In this document: in pieces, positions 14,228 through 23,700 of the stretch
Layout: every line of letters begins with the position of its first letter
Numbering within the stretch: the stretch's first letter is position 1
Assembly (NCBI GenBank): GCA_015259105.1
Contig: JABZGZ010000002.1
Location: 1 to 30,586, forward strand
Source: Atopobium sp.
Lineage (GTDB): Bacteria; Actinomycetota; Coriobacteriia; Coriobacteriales; Atopobiaceae
Length of the DNA: 30,586 nucleotides
Direction of reading: 5' to 3'
Translations under genes and position numbers: made by a program
The notes under the pieces: model-generated
Databases searched by the model: none
Seen by the model: the letters and a program-made list of their open reading frames with translations, nothing else
What the model was told of the DNA's origin: nothing

Positions 14228-15508
14228 ATGTCTGAGAGCATCGAGACTCGCTGCGTGCAGGGCGGTTATCAACCTGGTTGCGGTGAGCCTAGGCAAGTGC
14301 CTATCATTCAATCAACCACGTTCAAATATGACGAGTCGATGCAGCTTGGAGAGTTGTTCGACCTCAAAGCTGCTGGCTATTTCTATTCTCGCGTTCAGAA
14401 TCCAACGCTGGATAATGTAGCTTCAAAGATTTGTGCTCTTGAGGGCGGTACCGCTGCAATGCTGACTTCTTCTGGTCAGGCAGCAAACTTCTTTGCCGTC
14501 TTTAACATTGCTGAGGCCGGAGATCACTTTATTGCGCTTTCCACCATTTATGGCGGCACTTTTAACCTGTTTGCTATCACCCTTAAGAAGATGGGCGTGG
14601 AGTGCACGTTTATCTCGCCAGATGCAACTGACGAGGAGATTAATGCAGCATTCAGGCCAAATACCAAGTGCGTCTTTGGTGAGACTGTTGCAAACCCTGC
14701 GCTGGTTGTCCTTGATATTGAGCGTTGGGCAAAGGCTGCTCATGACCATGGCGTCCCACTGATTGTTGACAATACGTTTGCCACGCCTGTGAACTGCCGT
14801 CCTCTTGAGTGGGGAGCAGATATTGTGACCCATTCCACTACTAAGTATATGGATGGTCACGGCTCTGCTGTTGGCGGCGCTATTGTTGACGGTGGCAACT
14901 TTGACTGGGCTGCTCACGCAGATAAGTTCCCAGGCCTGACACAGCCTGACCCTTCCTATCACAACCTTGTGTATGCAGATACCTTTGGTAACGGCGGCGC
15001 TTTTATTACTAAGGCAACCGTTCAGCTTATGCGTGACTTTGGTTCTATTCAGTCGCCACAGAGCGCTTTCTATCTTAACCTTGGCCTTGAGTCCCTGCAT
15101 GTTCGCATGGCTCAGCATTGCAAGAATGGCCAGGCAGTTGCCGAGGCGCTTGTTAACAACCCTAAGGTTGCGCACGTAAGCTACCCTGGCCTTCCAGGAG
15201 ATAAGTACTACGAGCTGGCTCAGAAGTACCTGCCAAACGGTTCCTGCGGTGTTATCACTGTTGACGTTGCTGGTGGTCGCGAGGCTGCCGAGAAGTTCTT
15301 GGGCAACCTTAAGGTCTTCTCTATTGCAACACACGTTGCAGACGCTCGTTCTTGCTGTTTGCACCCAGCTTCTTCAACACACCGTCAGCTTACTGACGAG
15401 GAGCTTGTAGCAGCAGGCATTACCCCAGGTACCGTACGCTTGAGCTGCGGTATTGAGGGCACCGAAGACCTTATTAACGACGTCGAGCAGGCACTTGCTG
15501 CGCTGTAG
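14228..15508 (+). CDS. metY: O-acetylhomoserine sulfhydrylase (MetY), PLP enzyme
   Basis: A 426-residue member of the Cys/Met metabolism PLP family. It should make homocysteine from O-acetylhomoserine and sulfide, the direct sulfhydrylation route to methionine. Motifs are PIIQSTTFKY, SRVQNPT, SSGQAANFFA, STIYGGTFNL, VDNTFATP with the PLP-ring aspartate (181), and HSTTKYMDGHGS with the PLP-binding Lys206; DARSCCLHPASSTHRQL near the C-terminus is MetY-like, as is the length over 420. The frame extends upstream to 14174, but the ATG at 14228 has GGGAGG at ideal distance. No SAM riboswitch is visible in the 69 bases before it. It ends in the octamer hairpin at 15536-15575. Confidence 0.93.
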   Translation: MSESIETRCVQGGYQPGCGEPRQVPIIQSTTFKYDESMQLGELFDLKAAGYFYSRVQNPTLDNVASKICALEGGTAAMLTSSGQAANFFAVFNIAEAGDHFIALSTIYGGTFNLFAITLKKMGVECTFISPDATDEEINAAFRPNTKCVFGETVANPALVVLDIERWAKAAHDHGVPLIVDNTFATPVNCRPLEWGADIVTHSTTKYMDGHGSAVGGAIVDGGNFDWAAHADKFPGLTQPDPSYHNLVYADTFGNGGAFITKATVQLMRDFGSIQSPQSAFYLNLGLESLHVRMAQHCKNGQAVAEALVNNPKVAHVSYPGLPGDKYYELAQKYLPNGSCGVITVDVAGGREAAEKFLGNLKVFSIATHVADARSCCLHPASSTHRQLTDEELVAAGITPGTVRLSCGIEGTEDLINDVEQALAAL

Positions 15509-15535
15509 GTAGACGTTCTATAACCGCGCATGTTT

Positions 15536-15575
15536 ATGGCGAGAAGATCTTGGAATCAGAAGATCTTCTCGCCAT
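15536..15575. terminator. Terminator hairpin built from an inverted pair of GGCGAGAA octamers
   Basis: A perfect 16-bp stem (15536-15551 with 15560-15575) closes an 8-base loop and is followed by GTTTT. The stem starts as ATGGCGAGAAGATCTT, so both arms carry the overrepresented octamer (15538-15545 and 15566-15573). It lies 27 bases past the metY stop and before the convergent MATE gene end at 15646, and probably ends metY transcription. Confidence 0.85.
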
Positions 15576-15645
15576 GTTTTGTGAGGAGTGCGTTGTTGTG
15601 CGGAGCATGCCGGGCGCTGAACTGCGGTTGTTGCGAGCGCGCGGT

Positions 15646-17130
15646 CTATTGGGCACGGGAGATGGACTCGCCGTCCAGGTGGTCTTCTGGGCTAGAGAGT
15701 TCGGAAGCTGCAAGCTCTGCCTCTGCAAGTTCCGCCTCGGTGAGCTGGGTATCCTCATCTTGGAGCTCAGATGCTTCGTCTGCGTTATCAGCGTCTACAC
15801 CCCTAAAGTGCTTGCGATAGATGTGGATGAGGCAGCCAACAGAAAGCAGCGCCGAAAGTATGTTGGATACAACTGAGACGTACCAGAGCGCGTCCAGACC
15901 AAAGGGCCTCAGCACCATAAGCGAGCTGATAGGGAAGATGAGTGCCATAAAGACGCTCAGAAGGTTGGAAATCTTTGTCTGCTTGAGCGCAATGGCAAGA
16001 CTTTCGGTGCACATGGTAATCCAGCTAAAAATAAAGATAAAAGCATGAATACGCATAGCTGGGATTGCCATGTTAAGCAGCTCTTGCGTTCCTTCAGGCA
16101 GGTAGAGCTTGACCAAGAACTCCGAGAAGAAGAACGAGACACAAAACGCAAAGATGCCAATGATAATGCCTGTGGAGAAGATGTATTTCTCGATAGCAAG
16201 GACTCGATCTTTTTTCTTTGCGCCCCAGTTATAACCAATAGCTGGCTGCATGGCGTCGGCCTGTCCATAAATGAGCGGCTGGATAAGGCCACCGGAGTAG
16301 AGAAGAACGCCGTAAGAAGCAATGGCAATATCTCCACCAAGGGTGAGCAGGGCAGCATTCATCAGCAGGGAATAAATTCTGCTTGAGATGTTCTGCATAA
16401 AGATAGGAAAGCCGTTTACAAAAATCTCTTTTATGTGCGTCCAATTAAAGTGAGGATTCACAAATTTGAGAATCTGTTTGTTGCCAATAAAGGGCCAAAC
16501 ACCGTAAAGGGACGAGAAGGTAATAGAGATGCAGTAACCCAGTGCTGCATACTCAACGGATAATCCCAAAACTCCCAGGAAGTAGTATTCAAGTACGGTT
16601 CCCAAAATTGCAGAGATAAAGGCAATGCTGGTAGAACGCCTAATTTTTCCGCAGATCTTAAGGAAGTTATCAACGGCGTACGAGATGCACATAACCGGTA
16701 AGAAAAGAGTCCATACGCGCAGGTAGATAGTTCCTTGCTCGGCAATTTTTCCCTGAGCACCCATCAGCGCCAGAACGTTTGGTGCACAAAAGAAGAAGAA
16801 AATGCCGCTGATAACACCAGTGGTAACAAGCATGATAAAGGCAATGGTAAAAATATTGTTTGCTGTCTGGTGGTTCTTCTTGCCGTGCTCAACGGCAATA
16901 ACCGCAGAGGCTCCAACGCCAATAAGGTCGGCAACTGCAAAGCAGAGAATAACCAACGGAATGGCAATGGTAACCGCGCCAAAGGACTCCTGACCCAGAT
17001 ATCGTCCAACAAGGATTCCATCTGCAGTGTCGTAGAGCATCGACGCAAGCATGGCAATAGCGCCTGGAAGGGCGGCTCGTATAAATAATTTAAATGGTGG
17101 TGTTTCCGCAAAAAGCTTATTCGATTCCAT
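15646..17130 (-). CDS. MATE-family multidrug/sodium antiporter
   Basis: A 494-residue integral membrane protein with about 12 predicted helices in two six-helix halves, typical of MATE exporters driven by Na+ or H+. Family features are the N-terminal FIRAALPGAIAMLASMLYDTADGILVGRYLG region and the repeated GVGASAVIAVEHGKKN cytoplasmic loop. The substrate is unknown. After the last helix there is a 45-residue acidic tail with a repeated AELAEAELAASEL unit that is not part of the MATE fold. The ATG at 17128-17130 has GGAGAAG upstream. The gene is divergent from a membrane protein at 17330 with a 199-bp shared region holding repeated ACATGT boxes. Confidence 0.9.
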   Translation of the reverse strand: MESNKLFAETPPFKLFIRAALPGAIAMLASMLYDTADGILVGRYLGQESFGAVTIAIPLVILCFAVADLIGVGASAVIAVEHGKKNHQTANNIFTIAFIMLVTTGVISGIFFFFCAPNVLALMGAQGKIAEQGTIYLRVWTLFLPVMCISYAVDNFLKICGKIRRSTSIAFISAILGTVLEYYFLGVLGLSVEYAALGYCISITFSSLYGVWPFIGNKQILKFVNPHFNWTHIKEIFVNGFPIFMQNISSRIYSLLMNAALLTLGGDIAIASYGVLLYSGGLIQPLIYGQADAMQPAIGYNWGAKKKDRVLAIEKYIFSTGIIIGIFAFCVSFFFSEFLVKLYLPEGTQELLNMAIPAMRIHAFIFIFSWITMCTESLAIALKQTKISNLLSVFMALIFPISSLMVLRPFGLDALWYVSVVSNILSALLSVGCLIHIYRKHFRGVDADNADEASELQDEDTQLTEAELAEAELAASELSSPEDHLDGESISRAQ

Positions 17131-17150
17131 ACTTCTCCTCGATTAGTGGT

Positions 17151-17189
17151 GGAACATGTCAGACAGACTCGTGGTGTGGACATGTGACA
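17151..17189. promoter_or_regulatory. Repeated ACATGT boxes upstream of the MATE gene
   Basis: GGAACATGTCA (17151-17161) and GGACATGTGACA (17178-17189) lie 27 bases apart, 20-60 bases before the MATE start. A weaker relative, GGACAAGTGTGA, lies before the divergent gene. Each core is palindromic. It is a possible operator for a regulator not encoded here. Confidence 0.3.
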
Positions 17190-17285
17190 CGCTCACGAGA
17201 AGATTAAAAAAGCATCGAACAAGCCTCCTTACATACTTGCAGGTACACGGACAGTTGCACATACTAACACAGCAAAGTAGCTAAT

Positions 17286-17293
17286 GCTATGAT
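17286..17293 (+). promoter_or_regulatory. Extended -10 promoter candidate for the duplicated membrane protein
   Basis: TGC followed by TATGAT makes an extended -10 box (TGnTATnnT) 36 bases before the GTG start at 17330. The -35 position is poor, as is common with extended -10 promoters. Confidence 0.4.
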
Positions 17294-17329
17294 TTATTTG
17301 AACATTTTGGACAAGTGTGAGGATTTGTT

Positions 17330-18487
17330 GTGCCAACGGAACAGAAGAAAGATATCGGCGTTGAGCTAACCAAGCTGGCTGAAAACTCAAGAGTAGGCGA
17401 GCTTTCTAAAAAGGTTACCGAGGCATCATCTGAGCTGGCAGAAAACGTTTCTGAAGTAGCAGAGCGTGCCGAGAAAATCCTTGTAGTTGATGAGGATCAG
17501 CCTCTGAACCGTCCTGCATCTGACCGAGTTAAGGCCACTGTTCCTAGAACTCCTGCTCAACATATCTTGCGCATTGTTTCAATTGTTTTGATTATCTTGG
17601 GAGCAGCAGATGTTCTGACTACGTCGGCATCTCTTTTTGCAACTGTTATAGGCTTACAGCCTGCTGTTCCTTTGGAGCAGCTTGAGTTCAGCGGTGTGTA
17701 TTTTACGTTCAGTAACAACGTGCTTCTGGGCTATGTGTTTGTATTGCTTATTGGTGTGCTGCAGGTTGTTACCTCGGTACTTGGATTACGTGCAGCCAAA
17801 GACTCATCAAAAGTTGAACCATACAGATTTCTTTGCTATCTGATTGGCTTGATTATTCTGATTGGAATTTTATGGGCTTGGGGTAGAGGAGACTTGATTA
17901 TCCTGGATCCATTCATCCAGCTCAACACCATTGTATACGTGGTAATTTGTTCTAATCTTGCGGACAAGGTTAAGAAAGAGCATGACCAAGGCGTTGTGGG
18001 AACTACGTATTGGCGCTCTCGTCACCAGCGAGTTCTTCACTTGTTTGCGCTGGTATCCATTGCGTTTAGTGGCATCGCTCTTTTTCTGGTACTAATTTTG
18101 CTTGGATTGCATGATTTTTCTAGGGTTGTGAATCTGCCTGCTCTGGCAACTGTTAATCAATTTCTTGCACAACAGGGAATCCTTACCATTTTCTTGGTGA
18201 CGCTAGGTGCGGCATTTTCTCTTATTGCGGGTCTTTTAGCTCTCAAGGGCTCAAACGATGCCCGATTTATTAGACCGTATATTCTTGCTGTTACCGTTAT
18301 TGTTCTATTTGACGTAGCAAGAATTATCTTTACGGCACTAACGCAGGGTATTCCTTCCGTAACAAGCCAAGATATCTTTGAGCTTGTTTACAACGCCTCC
18401 GGATTGTACTTGGCTATTCGTATTGAGGCAGGGCTTCCTAATAGCTATGGTTTGCGCTTGTGGAAGAAGATTCGCTCTCACGCCTAA
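17330..18487 (+). CDS. Membrane protein with internally duplicated four-helix module
   Basis: I do not recognise this 385-residue family. An N-terminal cytoplasmic stretch (1-75) contains a charged helix of about residues 10-50. Eight hydrophobic segments follow at about 80-108, 131-153, 166-185, 196-210, and 235-260, 283-304, 316-338, 350-365. The second set repeats the first: VLGLRAAKDSSKVEPYRF aligns with GLLALKGSNDARFIRPYI, both between the second and third helix of their module. This points to an old tandem duplication within the gene. The start is GTG at 17330 with GAGGAT upstream. A strong terminator follows. No catalytic motif is seen, so the function is open. Confidence 0.8.
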   Translation: MPTEQKKDIGVELTKLAENSRVGELSKKVTEASSELAENVSEVAERAEKILVVDEDQPLNRPASDRVKATVPRTPAQHILRIVSIVLIILGAADVLTTSASLFATVIGLQPAVPLEQLEFSGVYFTFSNNVLLGYVFVLLIGVLQVVTSVLGLRAAKDSSKVEPYRFLCYLIGLIILIGILWAWGRGDLIILDPFIQLNTIVYVVICSNLADKVKKEHDQGVVGTTYWRSRHQRVLHLFALVSIAFSGIALFLVLILLGLHDFSRVVNLPALATVNQFLAQQGILTIFLVTLGAAFSLIAGLLALKGSNDARFIRPYILAVTVIVLFDVARIIFTALTQGIPSVTSQDIFELVYNASGLYLAIRIEAGLPNSYGLRLWKKIRSHA

Positions 18488-18509
18488 CGCTTCTCTTGAT
18501 TGCTTGCAA

Positions 18510-18543
18510 AAAGCCTCTACATCCTTTTGGATGTAGAGGCTTT
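18510..18543. terminator. Bidirectional terminator between membrane protein and pepV
   Basis: AAGCCTCTACATCC pairs perfectly with GGATGTAGAGGCTT over a TTTT loop, with an extra A-T pair at the base. A-rich and T-rich flanks allow function in both directions. It lies between the convergent genes ending at 18487 and 18591. Confidence 0.92.
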
Positions 18544-18590
18544 GCTTGTAGTGTTGCTGTTGCTTATAGCATTTCTGCTACTCGGTAGCT

Positions 18591-20036
18591 TTACAGGTCA
18601 AGCTGCATAAGGCGAGCAATACTGACAATGTAAATCTTGAGGGCGCGCTTGAGCCACTCCTCAGAGATTCCCTCGTCAGGACCGTGCTCCATACCAACCC
18701 ACTCTGGCAGGTCTTTTGCGGCCTTGCTGTCATAAGGACCAAAGGCAACTGCGCGCTTAAAGTGACGTGCATAGGTGCCTCCACCAATAACAAACGCCTG
18801 CTCATCGCTGCCGGTGTACTCATGGAACGTATCAAGAAGGGTAGTAATCTCAGGAGAGCTTGGGTCAATGTAGAAAGGAACTGCATCGGAAAGAACCTCA
18901 AAGGTGCAACCATGAGCCTCACCAAGCTCAGTCATGCGAGCAGTAATTGCCTCGCCAGTGGTTGAGGTTGGATAGCGGGAGTCAATAGTCTGTACGTAGA
19001 CGTCACCCTTGGTACGGATAGTACCAGAGATGCAGGTCAGAGGACCAAACTTGTCATCAGAACTCTGGATACCCGTACCAGTGCCGTCAGTAGTTGAGCA
19101 AAGCTGCTGCGAGAAGGTCAGGAAGTCGCGCTCAGCTTCACCGCAGATGTTGTTGTCAAGCAGATAGGTTACAAGTAGGCCAATTGCGTTGATAGTTCCC
19201 TCAGGCATGGAAGCGTGTCCACCCTTACCTGTTGCGTTAATGCGGGCAAGCTTGGTGCCATCATCTTCAACACCTGCGTCCTCAACCTTGATGGAATCAG
19301 TATCAGCCAAGGTAGAAGCATCAGCTCGAACAAGTGCGCTTGCAAGTCCTGGAATTGCGTTAGGTACGGTGCCGCCGTCAAGCTCAACAATCTTCTCGCT
19401 GTTTGCGCCAGCAATTTTTGGAGAGGTGAACTGTGCGTGGTACACGCCCTTCTCGCCGCAAATAAGAGGAAACTCAGCATCAGGAGTGAAGCAGAATGCT
19501 GGCTCTGGATACTTGGAGAGATAGTAAGGGACGTCGCCCATGCCGGTCTCTTCGTTGTTACCAACAATGGCGCGCAAGGTGTAAGGAAGCTTCTTGCCAG
19601 TCTTTTTTACCTGCTCTACAAAGTAGTGTGCTGCCCAGAGTGAGAGTGCCAAAGGACCTTTGTCGTCCAGAACGCCGCGACCCAGAATAAAGCCTTCGCG
19701 GCGGGTAACGTCAAGCGGGTCTACCGTCCAGCCCTTACCCAGAGGAACAATGTCGGAGTGAGCGATGGTAGCAAGGTACTTTTCGGACTCACCAGGAAGG
19801 TCACCAAAGCCCAGATAGCCGTCTACGTCTGTGGTCTCAAGGCCTAGGCGCTCTGCAATCTCAAGGCCACGGCGAAGTGCCTCGTAAGACTTTGGGCCCC
19901 AAGGTTTGCCAGGCTCTGCAAGAGACAGATCCTCAACGGACTCTACTTGCACAAGGTAGCGGATATCCTCAATAATCTCTTCCCAGTGCTCGTTAACAAA
20001 CGCCTCAGCGCTTGCTTTGAGTTCTGCATCAGTCAT
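18591..20036 (-). CDS. pepV: PepV-type dipeptidase (M20 family metallopeptidase)
   Basis: A 481-residue cytoplasmic zinc peptidase of the M20 family, close to lactobacterial PepV in length and motifs. It should cleave dipeptides such as carnosine-like and unspecific Xaa-Yaa. Zinc and catalytic residues visible are HSD (His93, Asp95), GRGVLDDKGP (bridging Asp), NNEETG (catalytic Glu162-Glu163), PDAEFPL (Asp186), and near the end GMEHGPDE (His451). KGGHASMPEG marks the lid domain. The frame extends to 20075, but the ATG at 20034-20036 has AAAGGAG upstream. The substrate within the PepV/Xaa-His dipeptidase group is not certain. A GGCGAGAA octamer (19450-19457) encodes Gly-Glu-Lys. Confidence 0.9.
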   Translation of the reverse strand: MTDAELKASAEAFVNEHWEEIIEDIRYLVQVESVEDLSLAEPGKPWGPKSYEALRRGLEIAERLGLETTDVDGYLGFGDLPGESEKYLATIAHSDIVPLGKGWTVDPLDVTRREGFILGRGVLDDKGPLALSLWAAHYFVEQVKKTGKKLPYTLRAIVGNNEETGMGDVPYYLSKYPEPAFCFTPDAEFPLICGEKGVYHAQFTSPKIAGANSEKIVELDGGTVPNAIPGLASALVRADASTLADTDSIKVEDAGVEDDGTKLARINATGKGGHASMPEGTINAIGLLVTYLLDNNICGEAERDFLTFSQQLCSTTDGTGTGIQSSDDKFGPLTCISGTIRTKGDVYVQTIDSRYPTSTTGEAITARMTELGEAHGCTFEVLSDAVPFYIDPSSPEITTLLDTFHEYTGSDEQAFVIGGGTYARHFKRAVAFGPYDSKAAKDLPEWVGMEHGPDEGISEEWLKRALKIYIVSIARLMQLDL

Positions 20037-20147
20037 GAAAAACTCCTTTAATTCAAACGTTTGACCCGGAGACATATGGAGAGCAGCGGTTTTAGCGACA
20101 TCTCGCGTATGAAACAGCCAAGGTCGGGAACAAGGTACTAGTTACAC

Positions 20148-20153
20148 TATACT
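20148..20153 (+). promoter_or_regulatory. Candidate -10 box (TATACT) of the membrane protein-ABC operon
   Basis: TATACT lies 27 bases before the ATG at 20181, leaving room for a short leader with AAAGGAG. No good -35 is seen. The same hexamer is used before enolase and PFP copy 2. Confidence 0.4.
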
Positions 20154-20180
20154 TAATACCCCTTCTCAAAGGAGTTAACT

Positions 20181-20702
20181 ATGACGAAAAAGACTTTTAT
20201 TGGAAACGCATCATTTCTTGGCGTTTTAACGGTTTTGGGAATTGTGCTGATGGTTCTTAGGCAAATGCTGCCTCAAGACCCTTCTACACCGCTGTTCTAT
20301 TCCTATTTTGTTGCGCCAATCATGCTGTATTTTGGCATTGCTGGCCTAGTAGGTCTGCTTATTGCACGCAATACGGGTTTCTCGTTGACTAAGACAGTGG
20401 CAGTTGTACTTCGCACGCTTGCAGCAATCCTCTTTGTACTGCCATTCTTTTTCTTCCTGATTGTGGTGCTTCCTTGGACTCTTCTCCGAGGACTTTTTGC
20501 CCTCTTGATGGTTGTCATGCTCTATGCGCCATGGTTCTGGGCGCTCTTTGGCCTGCTCTACGGCTTGAGCTGGGCTCAGCAGAAGGTTATTGAGGACGTC
20601 ACTGCTGATCCATTTGCAGAGGATGCGGCAACTCAGAAAGCTGCTGGCGAGAAGACCGATGTAGCTGATACAGATACAGCTAACGAAGACGCAGTCAACT
20701 AA
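20181..20702 (+). CDS. Small four-helix membrane protein of unknown function
   Basis: A 173-residue protein with four hydrophobic segments at about 10-27, 39-61, 70-97 and 100-125, followed by an acidic Asp/Ala/Thr-rich cytoplasmic tail of about 40 residues. I see no family signature. It has a clean AAAGGAG site and ends 47 bases before the GTG of the large ABC transporter on the same strand, so the two are probably co-transcribed and this may be an accessory membrane subunit; that is context only. A GGCGAGAA octamer (20646-20653) encodes Gly-Glu-Lys in the tail. Confidence 0.75.
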   Translation: MTKKTFIGNASFLGVLTVLGIVLMVLRQMLPQDPSTPLFYSYFVAPIMLYFGIAGLVGLLIARNTGFSLTKTVAVVLRTLAAILFVLPFFFFLIVVLPWTLLRGLFALLMVVMLYAPWFWALFGLLYGLSWAQQKVIEDVTADPFAEDAATQKAAGEKTDVADTDTANEDAVN

Positions 20703-20749
20703 CAGGAAAGTCCCGCGCTCCATACAGTCCAACAAGAAAGAAGCAACTC

Positions 20750-23700
20750 GTGCTTGAACTCAAAGGTATTTCAAAGCGTTATAACACCGGCGGATTCGAA
20801 CAGACTGCAATGGATTGCATTTCCGTTGCGTTTAGGGATAACGAGTTTGTAGCAATCCTTGGCCCTTCAGGCTCGGGTAAGACTACTATGCTCAATGTTA
20901 TTGGTGGTCTGGATCGCTTTGACTCAGGAGATTTGCTGGTAGATGGTATTTCTACTAAGAAGTTCAAAGAGCGAGACTGGGATACCTATAGAAACAACCG
21001 CATTGGTTTTGTATTCCAGGCCTATAACCTTATTCCTCATCAAAGCGTGGTAAGTAACGTTGAGCTTGCATTGACACTTTCTGGCGTTTCCAAGTCAGAG
21101 CGTCACGAACGCGCACTTGAAGCGCTTGATAAGGTTGGCCTTAAAGCACATGCAAATAAGCGCCCAAATCAGCTTTCTGGCGGACAGATGCAGCGCGTGG
21201 CTATTGCTCGTGCGCTGGTAAATGATCCAGAGATTTTGCTGGCAGATGAGCCAACGGGTGCGCTTGACTCTTCAACATCCGTACAGGTTATGGACTTGCT
21301 TAAAGAAGTAGCCAAGGACCGTTTGGTTATCATGGTTACGCATAATCCTGAGCTGGCTCATCAGTATGCAACGCGTATTGTTGAATTGGCAGATGGCCAG
21401 GTAACTGCTGATTCAGATCCATTTGATGTTGCAAGCGTTTCTCGTCGAGAAGCCAAGCCTTCTCGCAAGACCTCTATGTCGCTTCTGACTGCACTGGGTC
21501 TCTCGTTTAATAACCTCATGACCAAAAAGGGCCGCACGCTCATGACAGCGTTTGCAGGCTCTATTGGCATTATTGGTATTGCGGCAATTCTGGCGCTGGC
21601 AAATGGTGCAAACGAGTACATCAAAAAGGTTGAGGAGGATACGCTTTCAATGTATCCGCTCACCATCTCTGAGCAGTCCGTTAATATTTCTTCCTTTATT
21701 TCTGGAAGCGGCAGCAGTTCTGACTCGGCTGATTCTCAAACGCAAGATGCACAAAGCGAGATGACGCAAAATCAGAAAAATGCAGAAGCTGCAAAGCTAG
21801 AAAATCAACCTGCTGAAGGCGCTATTCCTACTAACAACAGGCTAGGTATGCAGGCTGAAAGTATTGGTTCTAATGACCTGACCAGCCTGAAGGCATTTCT
21901 CGACAATAATGGCGGCGGCATTAACACGTATGCCAGCGCTATTACGTATGGCTATTCTGTAAGCCCCTTCATCTACCTGCCGGCAGGCGCGGACTCTGGC
22001 TCTTCTGATCCTGTTCAGGTGCAGCCAGACGTTACTTTCTCTAAGGTATCGCCTAAGATTCCGTCATATAGTCCACTGGCTTCTTTTGCAAGTACATCGC
22101 TTTTTGGTGAACTTCCTGGCAATCCTTCTATTTACGAGGATCGCTATACTGTTCGAGCTGGTAGATGGCCTACTGCTTGGAACGAGGCTGTTTTGGTGTT
22201 GCGTCCAAACGGCACCATGGATGACTTTTTGGAGTATACGCTTGGCCTGCGTGATTACGCTGGCCTGCGCTCTACCGTTGATAAAATTGCAAGTGGAGAA
22301 TCCAGCACTATCGAAGAGTCTCATAGTACATACACCTACGAGCAGTTGATGTCTCCAACGTTTAAGCTGGTTATGCCTAATCAACGTTATGTTTGGGATA
22401 GCAATCTTGGTGTCTGGACAGACAAATCCGATGATCAGTCATATATGAATAACCTCATTGCCAATGCACCTGACCTGCATATTGTTGGTGTTGTTCAGGC
22501 AAAAGACCCAACTACCACGGGAGCGCTTTCTGAGGGCATTTACTACACACCACAACTGACTCAGAAGATGATTTCTGATGCAGAGACATCTCCAATTGTT
22601 CAGGATCAGATGAATCGTCCAGATGTTGACGTTTTCACTGGTAAAACCTTTGAGGACGAGAAGAACGGTCAGACTTCTGAGGGACTTTCTATCGGCTCTC
22701 TCATTTCCGTTGATTCTAACGTGCTGTCTTCGGCGTTTAACTTTAATTCACAGGCGCTGAACTTCTCGTCAATTAATCTGTCTGGTTTGGATATGTCCTC
22801 GCTTGATCTTTCTGACGTGCAGCTACCTGCTTTTGATCCATCACAGCTTAATTTGTCTGATAGCGATGTTCTGTCTTCTGTTACGTCTTCGCTTGATCCA
22901 GCTGCGCTGGCGGCGGCTTTCCCAGAGCTCTCTGCAGCAGACATTCAGCAGATTCTTTCTGGCATTACCGTTAATTTCAAACCAGGAGGACAAGCTGCTA
23001 TTTCTTCGCTTATGGGCAATATTGCTCTGGGATGGAACTCTTGGAGCGCCGCTAATCCCGGTAAGACCATGGCAGACTACCTTGCAACAGATCAGGTACG
23101 CACGCAGATTGTAACTACGGTTTCTTCTGCGGTTGATACCGATGACCTGCAGCAACAGCTGGTTAGTGCTCTAGCAAATAAGCTGGGAACCAATCCAGAC
23201 CTTCCAAGTGTTCAGGCTGAGGTTTCTCAGAGGCTTATGAGTGCTTATCAATCACAGATTGCAAGTGCACTTTCTGCAGCTATTACTCGTGCTATGAGTG
23301 CTTACGTGCAGTCTGCGCTAACCAGCGTGATGACGCAGGTTGCTTCAAGAATGCAAAATCAGATTGCAGGCGCACTCAATACAGCTATGCAGGGCGTTGT
23401 GGCAAATATGTCCAATGCAATGCAGGTAGATCAAGCAACGCTCGCAAGTGCCTTTAAGCTCAATGCTGACCCATCGCAGCTAGCAGCTATTGCTGCGTCA
23501 ATGCTAAGGGCAACGCCAGCAACGTATGAGTCAAATCTTTCTAAGATGGGATATGCGGACCTTAATAAGCCCACGTCAATCAACATTTATCCGAAAGACT
23601 TTGCAAGTAAAGAAAAGATTGTTGAAATTCTTAATACGTACAACGCCGACGCAAAGTCTGCTGGCGAAGAGTCTAAGGTAATTACCTATACCGACATTGT

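Noticed and set aside
14423..15364. A 313-codon frame antisense to metY
   Set aside because: It is the shadow of a conserved gene, with a basic, low-quality translation and no upstream signals.
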